Assembly (NCBI RefSeq): GCF_024139115.2
Contig: NC_085141.1
Span: forward strand, 377,300,995-377,364,994
Direction: 5' to 3'
Length of the DNA: 64,000 nt
Origin: Armigeres subalbatus
Taxonomy: Eukaryota > Arthropoda > Insecta > Diptera > Culicidae
Part shown: positions 30,501 through 41,900 of the stretch, in pieces
How the letters are laid out: each line of letters begins with the position of its first letter
Position numbering within the stretch: position 1 is the first letter of the stretch
Notes under the pieces: model-generated
Databases searched by the model: none
Told to the model about the DNA's origin: nothing
The model's input: only the letters and a program-made list of their open reading frames with translations
Program-made: the position numbers and the translations under genes

Positions 30501-32469
30501 ATGGTGGTTTTTGTGGCATCTCTTGAAGATGGCTGGAGAGATATTCGATCCGCCATTGGAAACACCGCAACCGCTGCACTAGGCACGGTGGCTTCGGATC
30601 AGAGAAACGACTGGTATGACGGCGAATGTGAGCAGTTAGTTGAGGAGAAGAATGCAGCATGGACGAGATTGCTGCAACACCGCACGATGGCGAACGAGGC
30701 ACGATACAAACGGGCGCGGAACAGACAAAACTCGATTTTCCGGAGGAAAAAGCGCCAGCAGGAAGATCGAGACCGTGAAGAGACGGAGGAACTGTACCGC
30801 GCTAATAACGCACGAAAGTTCTATGAGAAGTTGAACCGTTTACGTAAGGTACACGTGCCACAGCCTGATATGTGTAAGGACATAAACGGGAACCTTCTTA
30901 CAAACGAGCGTGAGGTGATCCAAAGGTGGCGGCAGCACTACGAAGAGCACCTGAATGGCGATATGGCAGACAACGGTGGCGGTATGGTAATGAACCTAGG
31001 AGCACGCGCGCAGGACATGCGACTTCCGGCTCCGAATCTCCAGGAAATCCAGGAGGAGATCGGCCGGCTGAAAAACAACAAAGCCCCTGGAGTTGACCAA
31101 CTACCAGGAGAGCTGTTTAAACACGGTGGTGAAGCACTGGCTAGAGCGCTGCACTGGGTTTGGGAGGATGAGGTTCTGCCGCAGGAGTGGATGGAAGGTG
31201 TCATGTGTCCCATCTACAAAAAGGGCGATAAGCTGGATTGTAGCAACTACCGCGCAATCACATTGGTGAACGCCGCCTACAAGGTACTCTCCCAAATTTT
31301 TTGCCGCCGACTAACACTAATTGCAAGAGAGTTCGGGTGGCAGTACCAGGCGCGATTTATGGGTGAACGCTCTACCTCAGACCAGGTGTTCGCCATACGT
31401 CAGGTATTGCAGAAATGCCGCGAATACAACGTGCCCACACATCATCTATTCATCGACTTCAAAGCCGCATATGATACAATCGATCGGGACCAGCTATGGC
31501 AGCTAATGCACGAAAACGGATTTCCGGATAAACTGATACGGTTGATCAAGGCGACGATGGATCGGGTGATGTGCGTAGTTCGAGTTTCAGAGGCATTCTC
31601 GAGTCCCTTCGAAACGCGTAGAGGGTTACGGCAAGGTGATGGTCTTTCGTGTCTGCTATTCAACATCGCTTTGGAGGGAGTAATACGAAGGGCAGGGATT
31701 GACACGAGTGGTACGATTTTCACGAAGTCCGTCCAGTTATTTGGTTTCGCCGACGACATTGATATCATGGCACGTAACTTTGAGAGGATGGAGGAAGCCT
31801 ACATCAGCCTACATTATAGGAAGAGGCTCAAGAGAGGTCAATGTAAGCCACCCACCACGAGTTTCTATCGGTGGTGACGAAATCGAGGTGGTAGAAGAAT
31901 TTGTGTACTTGGGCTCACTGGTGACCGCCGATAACAATACCAGCAGAGAAATTCGGAGGCGCATAGTGGCTGGAAATCGTACGTACTTTGGACTCCGTAA
32001 GACGCTCCGATCGAATAGAGTTCGCCGCCGTACCAAACTGACTATCTACAAAACGCTTATAAGACCGGTAGTTCTCTACGGACACGAGACCTGGACGATG
32101 CTCGTGGAGGACCAACGCGCACTGGGAGTTTTTGAAAGGAAAGTGTTGCGTACCATCTATGGTGGGATGCAGATGGCGGACAGTACGTGGAGGAGGCGAA
32201 TGAACCACGAGTTGCATCAGCTGTTGGGAGAACCATCCATCGTTCACACCGCGAAAATCGGAAGACTGCGGTGGGCCGGGCACGTAGCCAGAATGTCGGA
32301 CAGTAATCCGGTAAAAATGGTTCTCGACAACGATCCGACGGGAACAAGAAAGCGAGGTGACGATTTGCGGACCCTCCGCAGACTGCGTGGTTGGCGAAGT
32401 GCAGCCATGGACCGAGATGAATGGAGAAGACTTTTATGTGCAGCACAGGCCACTCCGGCCTTAGTCTGA
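30501..32469 (+). pseudogene. RTE-like non-LTR element, 5'-truncated: nearly intact RT, no endonuclease
   Basis: One 458-codon frame covers the linker and RT domain. Linker: NDWYDGECEQLVEEKNAAW. RT motifs in order: LKNNKAPGVDQLPGELFKH, EWMEGVMCPIYKKGD, NYRAITLVNAAYKVLSQIF, HHLFIDFKAAYDTIDRDQLW (catalytic Asp), RRGLRQGDGLSCLLFNIAL and FGFADDIDIMA at about 31740 (catalytic Asp pair). After a deletion and frameshift near 31810-31850 the tail continues in another frame: FVYLGSLVTADN, KLTIYKTLIRPVVLYGHETW, RWAGHVARMSDSN, to a stop at 32467. The endonuclease is missing. Catalytic RT residues are all present, so the loss is recent, but it is not a complete ORF. RTE affinity is by motif style and is my inference. 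Confidence 0.85.
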
Positions 32470-32519
32470 TAATAAATAAATGGTAGTTTTGTAATTCCTC
32501 GATCGTATTTGAACCGATT

Positions 32520-32665
32520 GGAACCGGTACACGGTGCTGCGGTCAGTTCTACCTCGGGAATTGACTCCCCGTAGACCTTCAAGGTTAAAACCTTCATACG
32601 TATGCGGTAGGAAAAGTTGCCTGCTTCAGCGTAGTCATCCTCGGCGGGCGTCGAGGAAAAAGTAT
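32520..32665 (-). pseudogene. Small R1-type RT fragment
   Basis: On the minus strand DDYAEAGNFSYRIRM, then VLTLKVYGESIPEVELTAA, matches the segment just after F-A-D-D in R1-type RT (V-T-L-x-V-Y-G-E-S-I-x-E-V-E-L-T-A-A). The same segment in decayed form is at 1600-1640. Only about 45 residues remain. Confidence 0.6.
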
Positions 32666-32669
32666 GGAG

Positions 32670-33285
32670 GCTAAAAGTATTGATTGAACATCGGCGATGC
32701 AGATTTGTATGTTGAGAAATCCTTAATCCCTTATTTTCAAAAAGGGTTCTGTAGAATGGTGCATAGAATGCCACTTCATAAATCAACAACGTTTTGCCAT
32801 TATCATATACTGCCATTGAATGCATTTCTAGAGAATATCTTTTGACGTTCCTGTACCTAATTATAGAGCAAATTACTGTATGAGTTTCAGAAAAAAAAAG
32901 AAATTATTAGACAGTATTGTAAAAAAATATGTGAAGAAAATATTGTACTTAATACCCAACCATCGACCACTGATGTACGCGCAAACTCGCTTGCGATTTT
33001 ACAGGGAAGTATCACGCTTGATTTTCATGCAAAATCATTTGTCAAAAAAAAATCATTTCGACTCCAAATGGCTTGACCACTCAAACCTCCTACTTTTCCC
33101 ATTAAAAGCAAAAAAATCCTCCAGTATACGACACAATGATTGCTTTTTCGTTGGGTTATTTGAGCAAGACAATGAACATTTGAGAAACACTTTTTTTTCT
33201 TTTTTTATTTTTTATTACGTAATTATTGGATCTTCCCTAATGCTAATTTATAGAACACCAAGTTGAAAAGCAGGCCAAGTTCGAG
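32670..33285. other. No gene recognised
   Basis: AT-rich. A 128-codon plus-strand frame at 32880 is lysine/phenylalanine-rich with no motif and is biased by composition; not called. Confidence 0.4.
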
Positions 33286-33289
33286 ATAG

Positions 33290-33730
33290 AAAGTAGAGCA
33301 ATTGAAGAAGAAAACAAAGCCGTGAAAGAAGGCAATGCTTTCTTTGAATCAACGCATCTGGCCGGTATAAGGCGAAGTGAGGAGATAAAGCTTCTTTAAA
33401 TGAAGACGTTTGCTCGGTATGATGAAGCATCAGCGCGGTTTAATGCAAAGGGACAAGATAATGCCTTCTTTAAATGATGTCATCTGCCCGGTATAAGACA
33501 AATCAAAGAGATAATGCCTTCTTTAAATATTCGCGTTTGCCCGGTACAAAGCAAAGGAAGGAGATAATAATGCCTTATTCAAATGAACACATTTGCCCTG
33601 TATAAGATAAAGGGGGTAGAGAGCCCCTTCCTTAACTGAACTCATTTCATTGGTGTTGAACTTAATTTTAGGATTAAAAAAACACACTAATAAAGAATAA
33701 AAAATTAGCTCGTTTGCCCGGAATAATGCG
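33290..33730. repeat. 53-bp tandem repeat array, left part
   Basis: GATAATGCCTTCTTTAAAT recurs at 33457 and 33510, with a variant at 33563, spaced 53 bp, each followed by GCCCGGTATAA-type words. Earlier units near 33310-33440 are more diverged. The array is interrupted by the retrotransposon at 33743 and resumes at 37154 with the same phrase (GGAGGAGATAATGCCTTATT). Confidence 0.75.
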
Positions 33731-33766
33731 AATGGAGGAGATTCATTTCATTTATTTAGTCTACAT

Positions 33767-36645
33767 CTATACAGATAACACTGAATCAACAATTTGACGC
33801 CACAATACACGGTTCGAGGCCGCATCTCTCCATCCTCGAATACGCCCCACGCTCGCCAAGTCGTTCTGCACCTGGTCTGCCCATCTCGCTCGCTGCGCTC
33901 CACGTCGTCTCGTACCTGCCGGATCGGAAGCGAACACCATCTTTGCAGGGTTGCTGTCCGGCATTCTTGCAACATGCCCTGCCCATCGTACCCTTCCGGC
34001 TTTAGCTACCTTCTGGATACTGGGTTCGCCGTAGAGCTGGGCGAGCTCATGGTTCATTCTTCGCCGCCACACACCGTTTTCTTGTACACCGCCAAAGATG
34101 GTCCTAAGCACCCGTCTCTCGAATACTCCGAGTGCTTGCAAGTCCTCCTCGAGCATTGTCCATGTTTCATGTCCGTAGAGGACTACCGGTCTTATTAACG
34201 TCTTGTACATGACACATTTGGTGCGGTGGCGAATCTTTTCGACCGCAGTTTCTTCTGGAGCCCGTAGTAGGCCCGACTTCCACAGATGATGCGCCTTCGT
34301 ATTTCACGACTAACGTTGTTGTCAGCCGTTAGCAAGGATCCGAGGTAGACGAATTCCTCGACCACCTCGAAGGTATCCCCGTCTATCGTAACACTGCTTC
34401 CCAGGCGGACCCTGTCGCGCTCGGTTCCACCCACAAGCATGTACTTTGTCTTTGACGCATTCACCACCAGTCCAACTTTTGTTGCTTCACGTTTCAGGCG
34501 GGTGTACAGTTCTGCCACCTTTGCAAATGTTCGGCCTGCAATTTCCATGTCATCCGCGAAACGAATAAATTGACTGGATCTGTTGAAAACCGTACCCCGG
34601 GTGTAGTTCTCCGCATGACACCTTCTAGCGCAATGTTGAACAACTGGCACGAAAGTCCATCACCTTGTCTTAGTCCCCGGCGCGATTCGAACGAGCTGGA
34701 GTGTTCTCCCGAAATCTTCACACAGTTTTGCACACCATCCACCGTTGCTTTGACAGTCTGGTAAGCTTCCCAGGGAAGCTGTTCTCGTCCATAATTTTCC
34801 ATAGCTCTACGCGGTCTATACTGTCGTATGCCGCCTTGAAATCAACGAACAGATGGTGCGTTGGGACCTGGTATTCACGGCATTTTTGAAGGATTTGCCG
34901 TACAGTAAAGATCTGGTCCGTTGTCGAGCGGCCGTCAACGAAGCCGGCTTGATAACTTCCCACGAACTCGTTCACTAATGGTGACAGACGACGGAAGATG
35001 ATCTGGGATATCACTTTGTAGGCGGCATTAAGGATGGTGATCGCTCGAAAGTTCTCACACTCCAGTTTGTCGCCTTTCTTGTAGATGGGGCATATAATCC
35101 CTTCCTTCCACTCCTCCGGTAGCTGTTCGTTTTCCCAGATTCTGACTATCAGTTTGTGCAGGCAAGTGGCCAGCTTTTCCGGGCCCAACTTGATGAGCTC
35201 AGCTCCGATACCATCCTTACCAGCTGCTTTATTGGTCTTTAGCTGTTGAATGGCATCCTTAACTTCCCTCAAGGTGGGGGCTGGTTGGCTTCCATCGTCC
35301 GCTGAACTGACGTAGTCATCTCCTCCGCTGCCTTGACTTTCATTGCCTGTACTCTCAGCGCCATTCAGATGTTCCTCGTAGTGCTGCTTCCACCTTTCGA
35401 TCACCACACGTTCGTCCGTCAAGATGCTCCCATCCTTATCCCGGCACATTTTGATAGAACTTGCGTGTATCTTGAGAACGGCACAGCTGTTCCATCTCCT
35501 CGCACTCCGCTTCTTCCAGGCGGCGTTTCTTCTCCTGAAAAAGGCGGGTCTGCTGTCTCCGCTTCCGTCTATAACGTTCCACGTTCTGCCGGGTACCTTG
35601 CTGCAGCGCGACCGCCCGCGCTGCGTCCTTCTCCTCCAGAATCTGTCTGCACTCTTCGTCGAACCAATCGTTCCGTCGACTTCGACCCATATACCCGACG
35701 TTGTTCTCCGCTGCGTCGTTAATGGCTGCTTTGACTGTATTCCAGCAGTCCTCAAGAGGGGCCCCATCGAGCTCACCCTCTTCCGGCAACGCTGCCTCGA
35801 GATGCTGCGCGTATGCAGTGGCGACATCAGGTTGCTTCAGTCGCTCTAGGTCGTACCGCGGCGGTCGTCGGTACCGAACATTGTTGATGACGGATAGTTT
35901 TGGGCGCAGTTTAACCATCACCAGATAGTGGTCAGAGTCGATGTTAGCGCCACGATATGTCCTGACGTCGATAATGTCGGAGAAGTGCCGTCCATCAATC
36001 AGAACGTGGTCGATTTGTGATTCTGTCTGCAGTGGCGATCTCCAGGTGTACCGATACGGGAGGCTGTGTTGGAAGTAGGTGCTGCGAATGGCCATATTCT
36101 TGGAGGCGGCGAAATCAATTAGTCGTAGGCCGTTTTCGTTCGTCAGCCGGTGAGCGCTGAACTTTCCAATAGTCGGTCTAAACTCCTCCTCTTGGCCAAC
36201 CTGAGCGTTCAAATCTCCTATGATGATTTTGACGTCGTGGCTTGGGCAGCTGTCGTACTCACGTTCCAGCTGCGCGTAGAATGCGTCCTTATCATCATCA
36301 GTGCTTCCGGAGTGTGGGCTATGGACGTTGATTATGCTGAAGTTGAAGAACCGGCCTTTGATCCTCAACCTGCACATTCTCTCGTTGATCGGCCACCACC
36401 CGATCACGCGCCTTTGCATGTCGCCCATCACTATGAAAGCTGTTCCCAGCTCGTGTGCTGCCGCAGCTCTGGTAGATGGTATGATTACCTCTAAACGTTC
36501 GCACCATTGATCCCTTCCAACAAACCTCCTGCAGCGCTACGATGCCGAATCCACGGTCCTTGAGCACATCGGCGAGTATGCGTGTGCTCCCGATGAAGTT
36601 GAGAGATTTGCAGTTCCACGAACCGAGTTTCCAATCGCTAGTCCC
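33767..36645 (-). pseudogene. Endonuclease-RT ORF of the RTE-like element, frameshifted
   Basis: From 36645 the minus strand reads an APE-type endonuclease: KLGSWNCKSLNFIGS, FGIVALQEVCW (catalytic Glu), IIGDLNAQVG, RYTWRSP, SQIDHVLIDGRHF and NIDSDHYLVM (catalytic His/Asp). The linker is rich in R/E/Q. The RT follows: LKTNKAAGKDGIGAELIKLG, EWKEGIICPIYKKGDKLE, NFRAITILNAAYKVISQII, HHLFVDFKAAYDSIDRVELW, RRGLRQGDGLSCQLFNIAL and FADDMEIAG near 34550. The tail has TIYKTLIRPVVLYGHETW-type motifs and RWAGHVARMPDSNP. At least five frame changes occur (near 36500, 35480, 34790, 34620 and 34205). All catalytic boxes are readable, so decay is by small indels rather than loss of domains. Confidence 0.9.
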
Positions 36646-36649
36646 TTTT

Positions 36650-37153
36650 CGTCGCAGTGGTCTTCGCCGATGGTTCCGGTCCGTACTCTCTTGTTGATTG
36701 TTCGTTGCTTATGATTTTTTAAAGGCTGGCTTGCAGGGCCTGACACCAAACCCCCTAAATTTCCGGAGGACCATTCCTCCTTATTTCCGGTGGACCATGG
36801 TGCACAATTTCACTTAGAGTCCCTCGCTGGCACTCGGACGATGATCAGCCGCCCCTAACATGGAGAACAGACGCTGTTGTGAGCCGATCCTGACATGGAG
36901 AACAGACGCTCAATAAGATTTGCACCTCCGGAGAGGAGCAAACCCCCCCTTCCCTGTCAGCATACGACCATAGTTCCCACCGGGGTTGGTTACCCGATCT
37001 TCCCTAAGGTTGCTCGTATCCCGGCCAGCACCGCGGGGAGGTAGGGATAGGAGTTGCTGGGTAAGAGGCTAAGGACCGCGAGATGGGGTCTATTTTATTC
37101 CTTCAGGTACGCGAAGTACCAATGGTACGCTTTACCCAGCATTTGCCGTGCCC
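36650..37153 (-). promoter_or_regulatory. 5' untranslated leader of the RTE-like element
   Basis: About 500 bp between the 5' target duplication and the endonuclease. It contains a direct repeat of GAGAACAGACGCT (36864, 36899 on +) and two short hairpins side by side, GGTACGCGAAGTACC and GTACCAATGGTAC, near 37107-37131. LINE leaders usually hold an internal promoter; that function is inferred from position. Confidence 0.5.
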
Positions 37154-37260
37154 AATGGAGGAGATAATGCCTTATTTTAATAATTTTGTAAAAGGAATTA
37201 AAATAAATTTTGTAGAAGGAATTAAAGTGTGTCCGTTATAATGCAGGGACAGGATATAAT
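37154..37260. repeat. 53-bp array resumed after the retrotransposon
   Basis: GGAGGAGATAATGCCTTATT continues the array of 33290-33730, followed by two copies of TTTTGTAGAAGGAATTAAA-like text. Confidence 0.6.
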
Positions 37261-38160
37261 CAATTATATGCCTTAAAACAGTTGGTATTCTACACTACAT
37301 TTATATAAGAAAATGCCAATTTGCTTAATGGAACATTCTGCAAAACGGCATTCCACCAAAATTCATTCTGAAAGGGTATAATCCATCAAATGTCACACCA
37401 CAAGAATTACATACCACTAAATGTTATTCCGCGAAAATGAATTCAGCCAAATGTTTTTCGGTGAAATGTAAAAAAAATCGATGCTTATTGTTGAAGCTTC
37501 CGTGACTCGCCCCGATGTAATAAGCACAACACCTTTGAAAAAAGCACGCTTGTCATTAACAAGAGCGGCGGGACTCCGTAAGTGATCCAGGACCATGCGG
37601 GTCTTGGAAGGTTAGAAGGGATCTCATATATATTTTTCTTATTCTGGTCAAATTGGCCTACATCAAAATAAGAGATCACATTCATCCTTATTGCGGACAA
37701 AGACCTGTTGCCCAAAAGGGAAACTCATTTGCCTTTGCCTTTTTTCGAGCTAACGCCTGCTTCTGAAGAAGGGACGACATTTACCATTTCCTTACTTCGT
37801 GAAAATGCCTTCTTTTAAAGAATGAATCGCATCCTTCATTTTCTTATTCCGGGAAGATATATTTTATTAAAGAAAGAATAACTATAATAAAATAAATTCA
37901 CTGTTTCATTATTATGGTAAACAACCCACTTTTAAAGAAGGAATTACATTCACCATTGCCTCATTCAGGTCATTATTTTTGTTCAAAAGGATTCACATCC
38001 ACCCTTGCCTTATAGTTCTTTAGAAGGGAATTACTGTTCGATATTTTACTTTTTCAAAAAAAAAAATGCAACCGTTGTTAGACTGTCTTAGAAAAAAAGC
38101 TACCTTGGAAGCACTGTACTCCGATATCTTTATATTAGTAAACTACACATCTTCGAGGAT
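37261..38160. other. No gene; several decayed short repeats
   Basis: 37330-37470 contains CCACCAAAATTCATTC- and CCACTAAATGTTATTC-like words. 37790-38040 contains repeated TTTAAAGAAGGAATTACATT-like text with CATTGCCT words that resemble the 53-bp array. No coding motif. Confidence 0.45.
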
Positions 38161-38535
38161 CAAGAACATTCAATACTATTGGAGGATCTTCCAGTAATAA
38201 TCTCCAAGAAAACACGCTTTAACGTTTCTTCGAACGCTGCTCTGTTCGGACTCATACAATCGATCGCAAACATGTGCTTGCAGAAGATACTATCTTTTCG
38301 AGGAAATGTTTCGTTCGAGGAAATGTTACATTCGGGGAAATTGTATTCGGGAATTTGCATTTGGGGAATTGACCCCCCCCCCCCTTTTGGGAAAAACTAA
38401 ATCCTTTGAATACTGAACTCCAATATTGACGAGAAGCAGTCTTCGCCTGGGTGGAGAACAATTTTTTTTGTTGGAGCGTAGAACCACTGCGTCCATTGAG
38501 TTGAACTTTTGTGGTATACCCCTGATCACAATTTG
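38161..38535. repeat. GGGGAAATTGTATTC-type words and a run of C
   Basis: 38290-38370 holds five short variants (TTCGAGGAAATG, ATTCGGGGAAATTG, ATTTGGGGAATTG), ending in a 13-14-base poly-C run at about 38371. Frames of up to 95 codons across it are artefacts. Confidence 0.55.
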
Positions 38536-40020
38536 TCAAGTAAACACCCTAAGACGCGTCTTTTCCCAGTCCGGTATAATTAAGTTAATGAAACCCACTA
38601 CCTTTCCAGGATTTGCAGTCCATATATCGCCTGGTTGCATAAAGCCACTATTTAGAAATTTAGATCTACCCTTGTACAATGCATCACAACTGCAAAGCAG
38701 ATGTTCCGAGGTTTCACGTTCCATGTTCCAGAAACGACAGATATCATTCTGAATCTGGCCAATATTTTTCAAGTGATATCTGCTCGGGCAGTGTCCGGTT
38801 ATTAGGCCAGTGAAGGTGCAAAGAGCTCTCTTGCTGAGCTCCTAGAGCTTTTCGGTTACTTTAACATTGGGAATTATAAATCTCTTTGATTGAGCACACT
38901 TTTCGGCAACCAACCAGTTGGTCATCAACCTTTGTGCTTCCCAGGATTTCAATTCCATTTTTATAGTACAGTATGATATACCGCAGAAAGGTTCTGGGCC
39001 AATAAACTGTGTGTTTGCAAGCTCGTCTGCCTTTTCATTACCTTCAATGCCACAGTGTCCTGGAACCCAGTACAGATTTACGGAGTTCTCTTGGCACACT
39101 TTTCGCAATGAAAGAATGCAGTCCCAGACAAGTTTTGATGTATATTTAAAGCTACTCAATGCTTTGAGTGTCGCTTGACTATTTGTGAAGATACAAATAT
39201 TTGCATATCTATATTTCCTCTCTACACATATAATATCACATTTCATTATAGCAAAAATCTCCGCTTGGAACACCGTTGGATAGTTTCCCATTGCCACTGA
39301 GATCGATATCCCAGGGCCAAAGATTCCTGCTCCCATTTTTGTTCCTATTTTTGAGCCACCTGTGTATAATTTTATGGAACCGTCCCGAACAGTGAAACCT
39401 CCGACTCCCCAGTCCATACGTGATGGCTCACGTATGTTATAAGGAATGTCATAGTTCTCCACAGGTTTCATCCAGTCTCCACTCATATTCATCACTGGCC
39501 CATATTGAAAATTTCGTGAGATACTCAAGTGGCCCACTAAATCGCCTGACTTGAATAACTTCAATCGTTTAAGTTTTTGAATATTCTTTTCCGCTTCTAA
39601 CTGCACGTATTCATATAATGGTAGCAGATTTACAATTGCATCTAACGACTTTGAAGGGGTGCTACGCATGCGCTCCCGTTATAATACTGGACACTAACCT
39701 TTGCAGTTTTGTCAGCTTCTTCTGTGCAGTAGCCTCTTTTATTTTTGGCTACCATACAAGAGCAGTATATGTCAATTTTGGACGAATAATTTATCATTTC
39801 TGGTCTTAAGCCTAATTTTCTTCTAAATGTCTTAGAGCATATCCAGAAGGCACTAGTTGCCTTTCCGATCGCACACTCAATATCAGCATTCCAGTTCAGT
39901 TTAGAATCCAGAATGTCTCCCAAGTATTTGACCTATTTACTAAGCTGAATTTCTAGTCCTCCAAGCTTAAGAGCTTTAAGATCAAGTTTCCTTTTTCTAG
40001 TGGAGAACATAGGAACTTTC
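38536..40020 (-). pseudogene. I-group-like non-LTR ORF2 3' end: RT tail and RNase H
   Basis: Minus strand from about 40015: KVPMFSTRKRKLDLKALKLG, YLGDILDSKLNW, AIGKATSAFWICSKTF; then after frame changes a 275-codon frame with an RNase H domain: IKLYTGGSKIGTKMGAGIF, VFQAEIFAI, ICIFTNSQATLKAL and YWVPGHCGIEGNEKADELAN. The C-terminal part (CRFWNMERETSEHLLCSCDA) is in another frame to 38536. RNase H removes RNA from cDNA hybrids in I/LOA-group LINEs. Two of the four usual catalytic acids are changed (T-D-G-S to TGGS, and S-D-S-Q to TNSQ). Frameshifts and the missing RT core confirm a dead copy. Confidence 0.8.
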
Positions 40021-40024
40021 AAAA

Positions 40025-40440
40025 TTATCCTTGATTTAGCAAAAGCATTGTAATCAGGTATTCGAAAATTTTGCGCCTAATTTTGAATGCATTCGATGTT
40101 GCTAATGATCGCAATACTTTCAACATTCGAACTGACCAATTTACTGAAAAGTCCCCATCTTTATGTTCGTAAATTCACAGCTCCTCCTCGTTTCGCAATC
40201 TCAGCACACCGTGACTAAGTTCGTTATTGTAAACATTATCGAAAGATTTCGCGAGCATTTGCTCGCTCAGCACTTTGGCAATGCGCAACATCATCATCGC
40301 CTTCTTTGTTGATGCTGAACTGAATTCGAGCTCCAAGATTATCCGATTTCCTGAGAATATTATTAACTGCTGTAGGACAGAAAAAAAAACAACAAAGATC
40401 TTAGCAACAGTTAGTATACATAAGAAACTGCTCTCATTAT
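40025..40440. other. No gene recognised
   Basis: AT-rich unique sequence after the non-LTR fragment. Confidence 0.4.
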
Positions 40441-41150
40441 GGAACCCAACACTTCACGTAATCAGCAACGGCTGCCGCCTGGTGCTGGATGGTTTGTGCC
40501 GTTGTCGTCGTTGAGGCGCGGTAGCTTGTAATGGAGGGTGTAATAACAATGACTACCGCGACGACTTCGAGTGACTGGCGCAACAACTTCTACGGTGCCG
40601 AAAGTATTCCGTTTGCTGTTTGTTGACTTGGTAAGAAAGAAGATTGCTTCGGGTCGCGGCCGCGGCGGAAGGGTAGAAGAAAAGGGTTGGGACCGAACGG
40701 CCGGACCGGGGTGTAGCAAAATAATACCAACTACAACCGCTAGTACTATAGCTCTGGTAGTTAGTTAGTTGGTATCTATCCAAGTGTAGTGGGTACAAAG
40801 TAAAAAGTAAAACGACTCGCAGGCAATCGCGCGCTCGCATAAATGACATTCGTTGAGCGGTTTTTTTTTTCGTGCCTCGATCCACCTATCACACCCTCTG
40901 CCATATCTCATCGTACTACGTACGGTGGCCACACGACCTGGCCACTACTGTCACAATGTCTGGCTGAGAGGGTGATTGCGGCGCACGACGCGACGGTGTG
41001 ATGGTGAACGAGAAGCGAGGGAGGTGTTTGGGTAAGAGCATTACCACGATATACACTTAAACGCCAGCGTCCCGCCGCGGTCGCGTTGAAGCATTGCGTC
41101 ACACAGTGGCGCACCTTCGAACAGAAGTAAGACAATGCTCTAAAAGGTGT
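40441..41150. promoter_or_regulatory. GC-rich, repeat-free stretch; candidate promoter or untranslated exon (weak)
   Basis: CpG-rich text such as GGGTCGCGGCCGCGGCGGAA near 40650 and GCGTCCCGCCGCGGTCGCG near 41070 stands out from the AT-rich repeats around it, as at 13590-14366 and the mam 5' region. No ORF with domains. Function is not shown by the sequence. Confidence 0.25.
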
Positions 41151-41744
41151 TGGGAGAAATTACAATGCGGTTTATGGAAGGAATAAGAATGCTCCAAATT
41201 GATGAGACTTATCCAAATGATTAATAGATGTACAAATTTTGAATAAGAACACGTGACCAAAAAGTAATATTAATAAATAGTCATAAAGATTAATAAAGAT
41301 ATTATCAACTTTCCCGTCACTGCTCTTAAGCAGTGATATGCCTACTTCTGTAGGCAACCTAATGTTGCGAAAGTAGGGACTCGCGGTCAAACGGTGCGAC
41401 AGTGTAATGCAGTGCGGGGAACGCTATTTGATATGGTTGGCGAATTGGTTTCTTGGATGATCCGGATCTGACGGTGATGGCGATCGCCAAACACTTCACG
41501 AGCACGGAGCTGAGGGCTGAGGCTGTCGACGGAGAACCATTTTCAATTTAGATGTTTTAATTGTTGCTTCCTTATTAAACGGCAGTTGTAGTCATAGAAG
41601 ATGATGGTCGCGTGTGATTTTCGAGGTAATTTAAAATCTAGGCGATACATTAGATGGATATGCTGTATAGTAACTGACATTTCTGTCATATTAGCAGGGG
41701 GTGTTGGGTTCTATACGAGGCTCTAGCTAGACGATTCTGAGTAC
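41151..41744. other. No gene recognised
   Basis: Unique AT-rich sequence. A hairpin with long arms (CACTGCTCTTAAGCAGTG near 41316) is the only local structure. Confidence 0.4.
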
Positions 41745-41900
41745 TTAGGCCGAAGACCGTTAGACTGAATGGTCATTAGGCGAGAAGTGGGAAGTAAGAA
41801 GATGGAAGTAAGAAAAGGAAATGATAAGAGAGATGCGAGAGTGAGAAGTTGGAAATGAGAACTGAGGAATGAGAATTTGGGAAATGATACAGTAATAGCC
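41745..41900. repeat. Edge of low-complexity block: GGCCGAAGACC and GAGAAGTGGGAAGTAAG words
   Basis: CTTAGGCCGAAGACC and ATGGTCATTAGGCGAG are followed directly by GAGAAGTGGGAAGTAAGAAG words. This is the same order of motif families as at 18635-18745 in reverse. Confidence 0.6.

Larger units (their letters stand above)
33743..37153 (-). mobile_element. Near full-length RTE-like retrotransposon (3.4 kb) with 12-bp target duplication
   Basis: AATGGAGGAGAT flanks it at 33731-33742 and 37154-37165, which defines both ends. Read on the minus strand: a 5' leader (37153 to about 36650), a single endonuclease-RT coding region, and a short AT-rich end (GACTAAATAAATGAAATGA). No separate gag is present, as expected of RTE-type LINEs. 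Several frameshifts make it inactive now. It lies inside the 53-bp tandem array, whose two halves match its flanks. Confidence 0.9.

Noticed and set aside
30488..32500. Target duplication of the RTE-like copy at 30501 (ATGGT-G-TTTT words at both sides)
   Set aside because: The candidate words differ and are T-rich; no exact repeat of convincing length.
33290..33730. CRISPR-like spacing in the 53-bp array (also considered for 143-bp and 23-bp arrays)
   Set aside because: Units are contiguous tandem repeats without unique spacers, in eukaryotic DNA with no cas genes.
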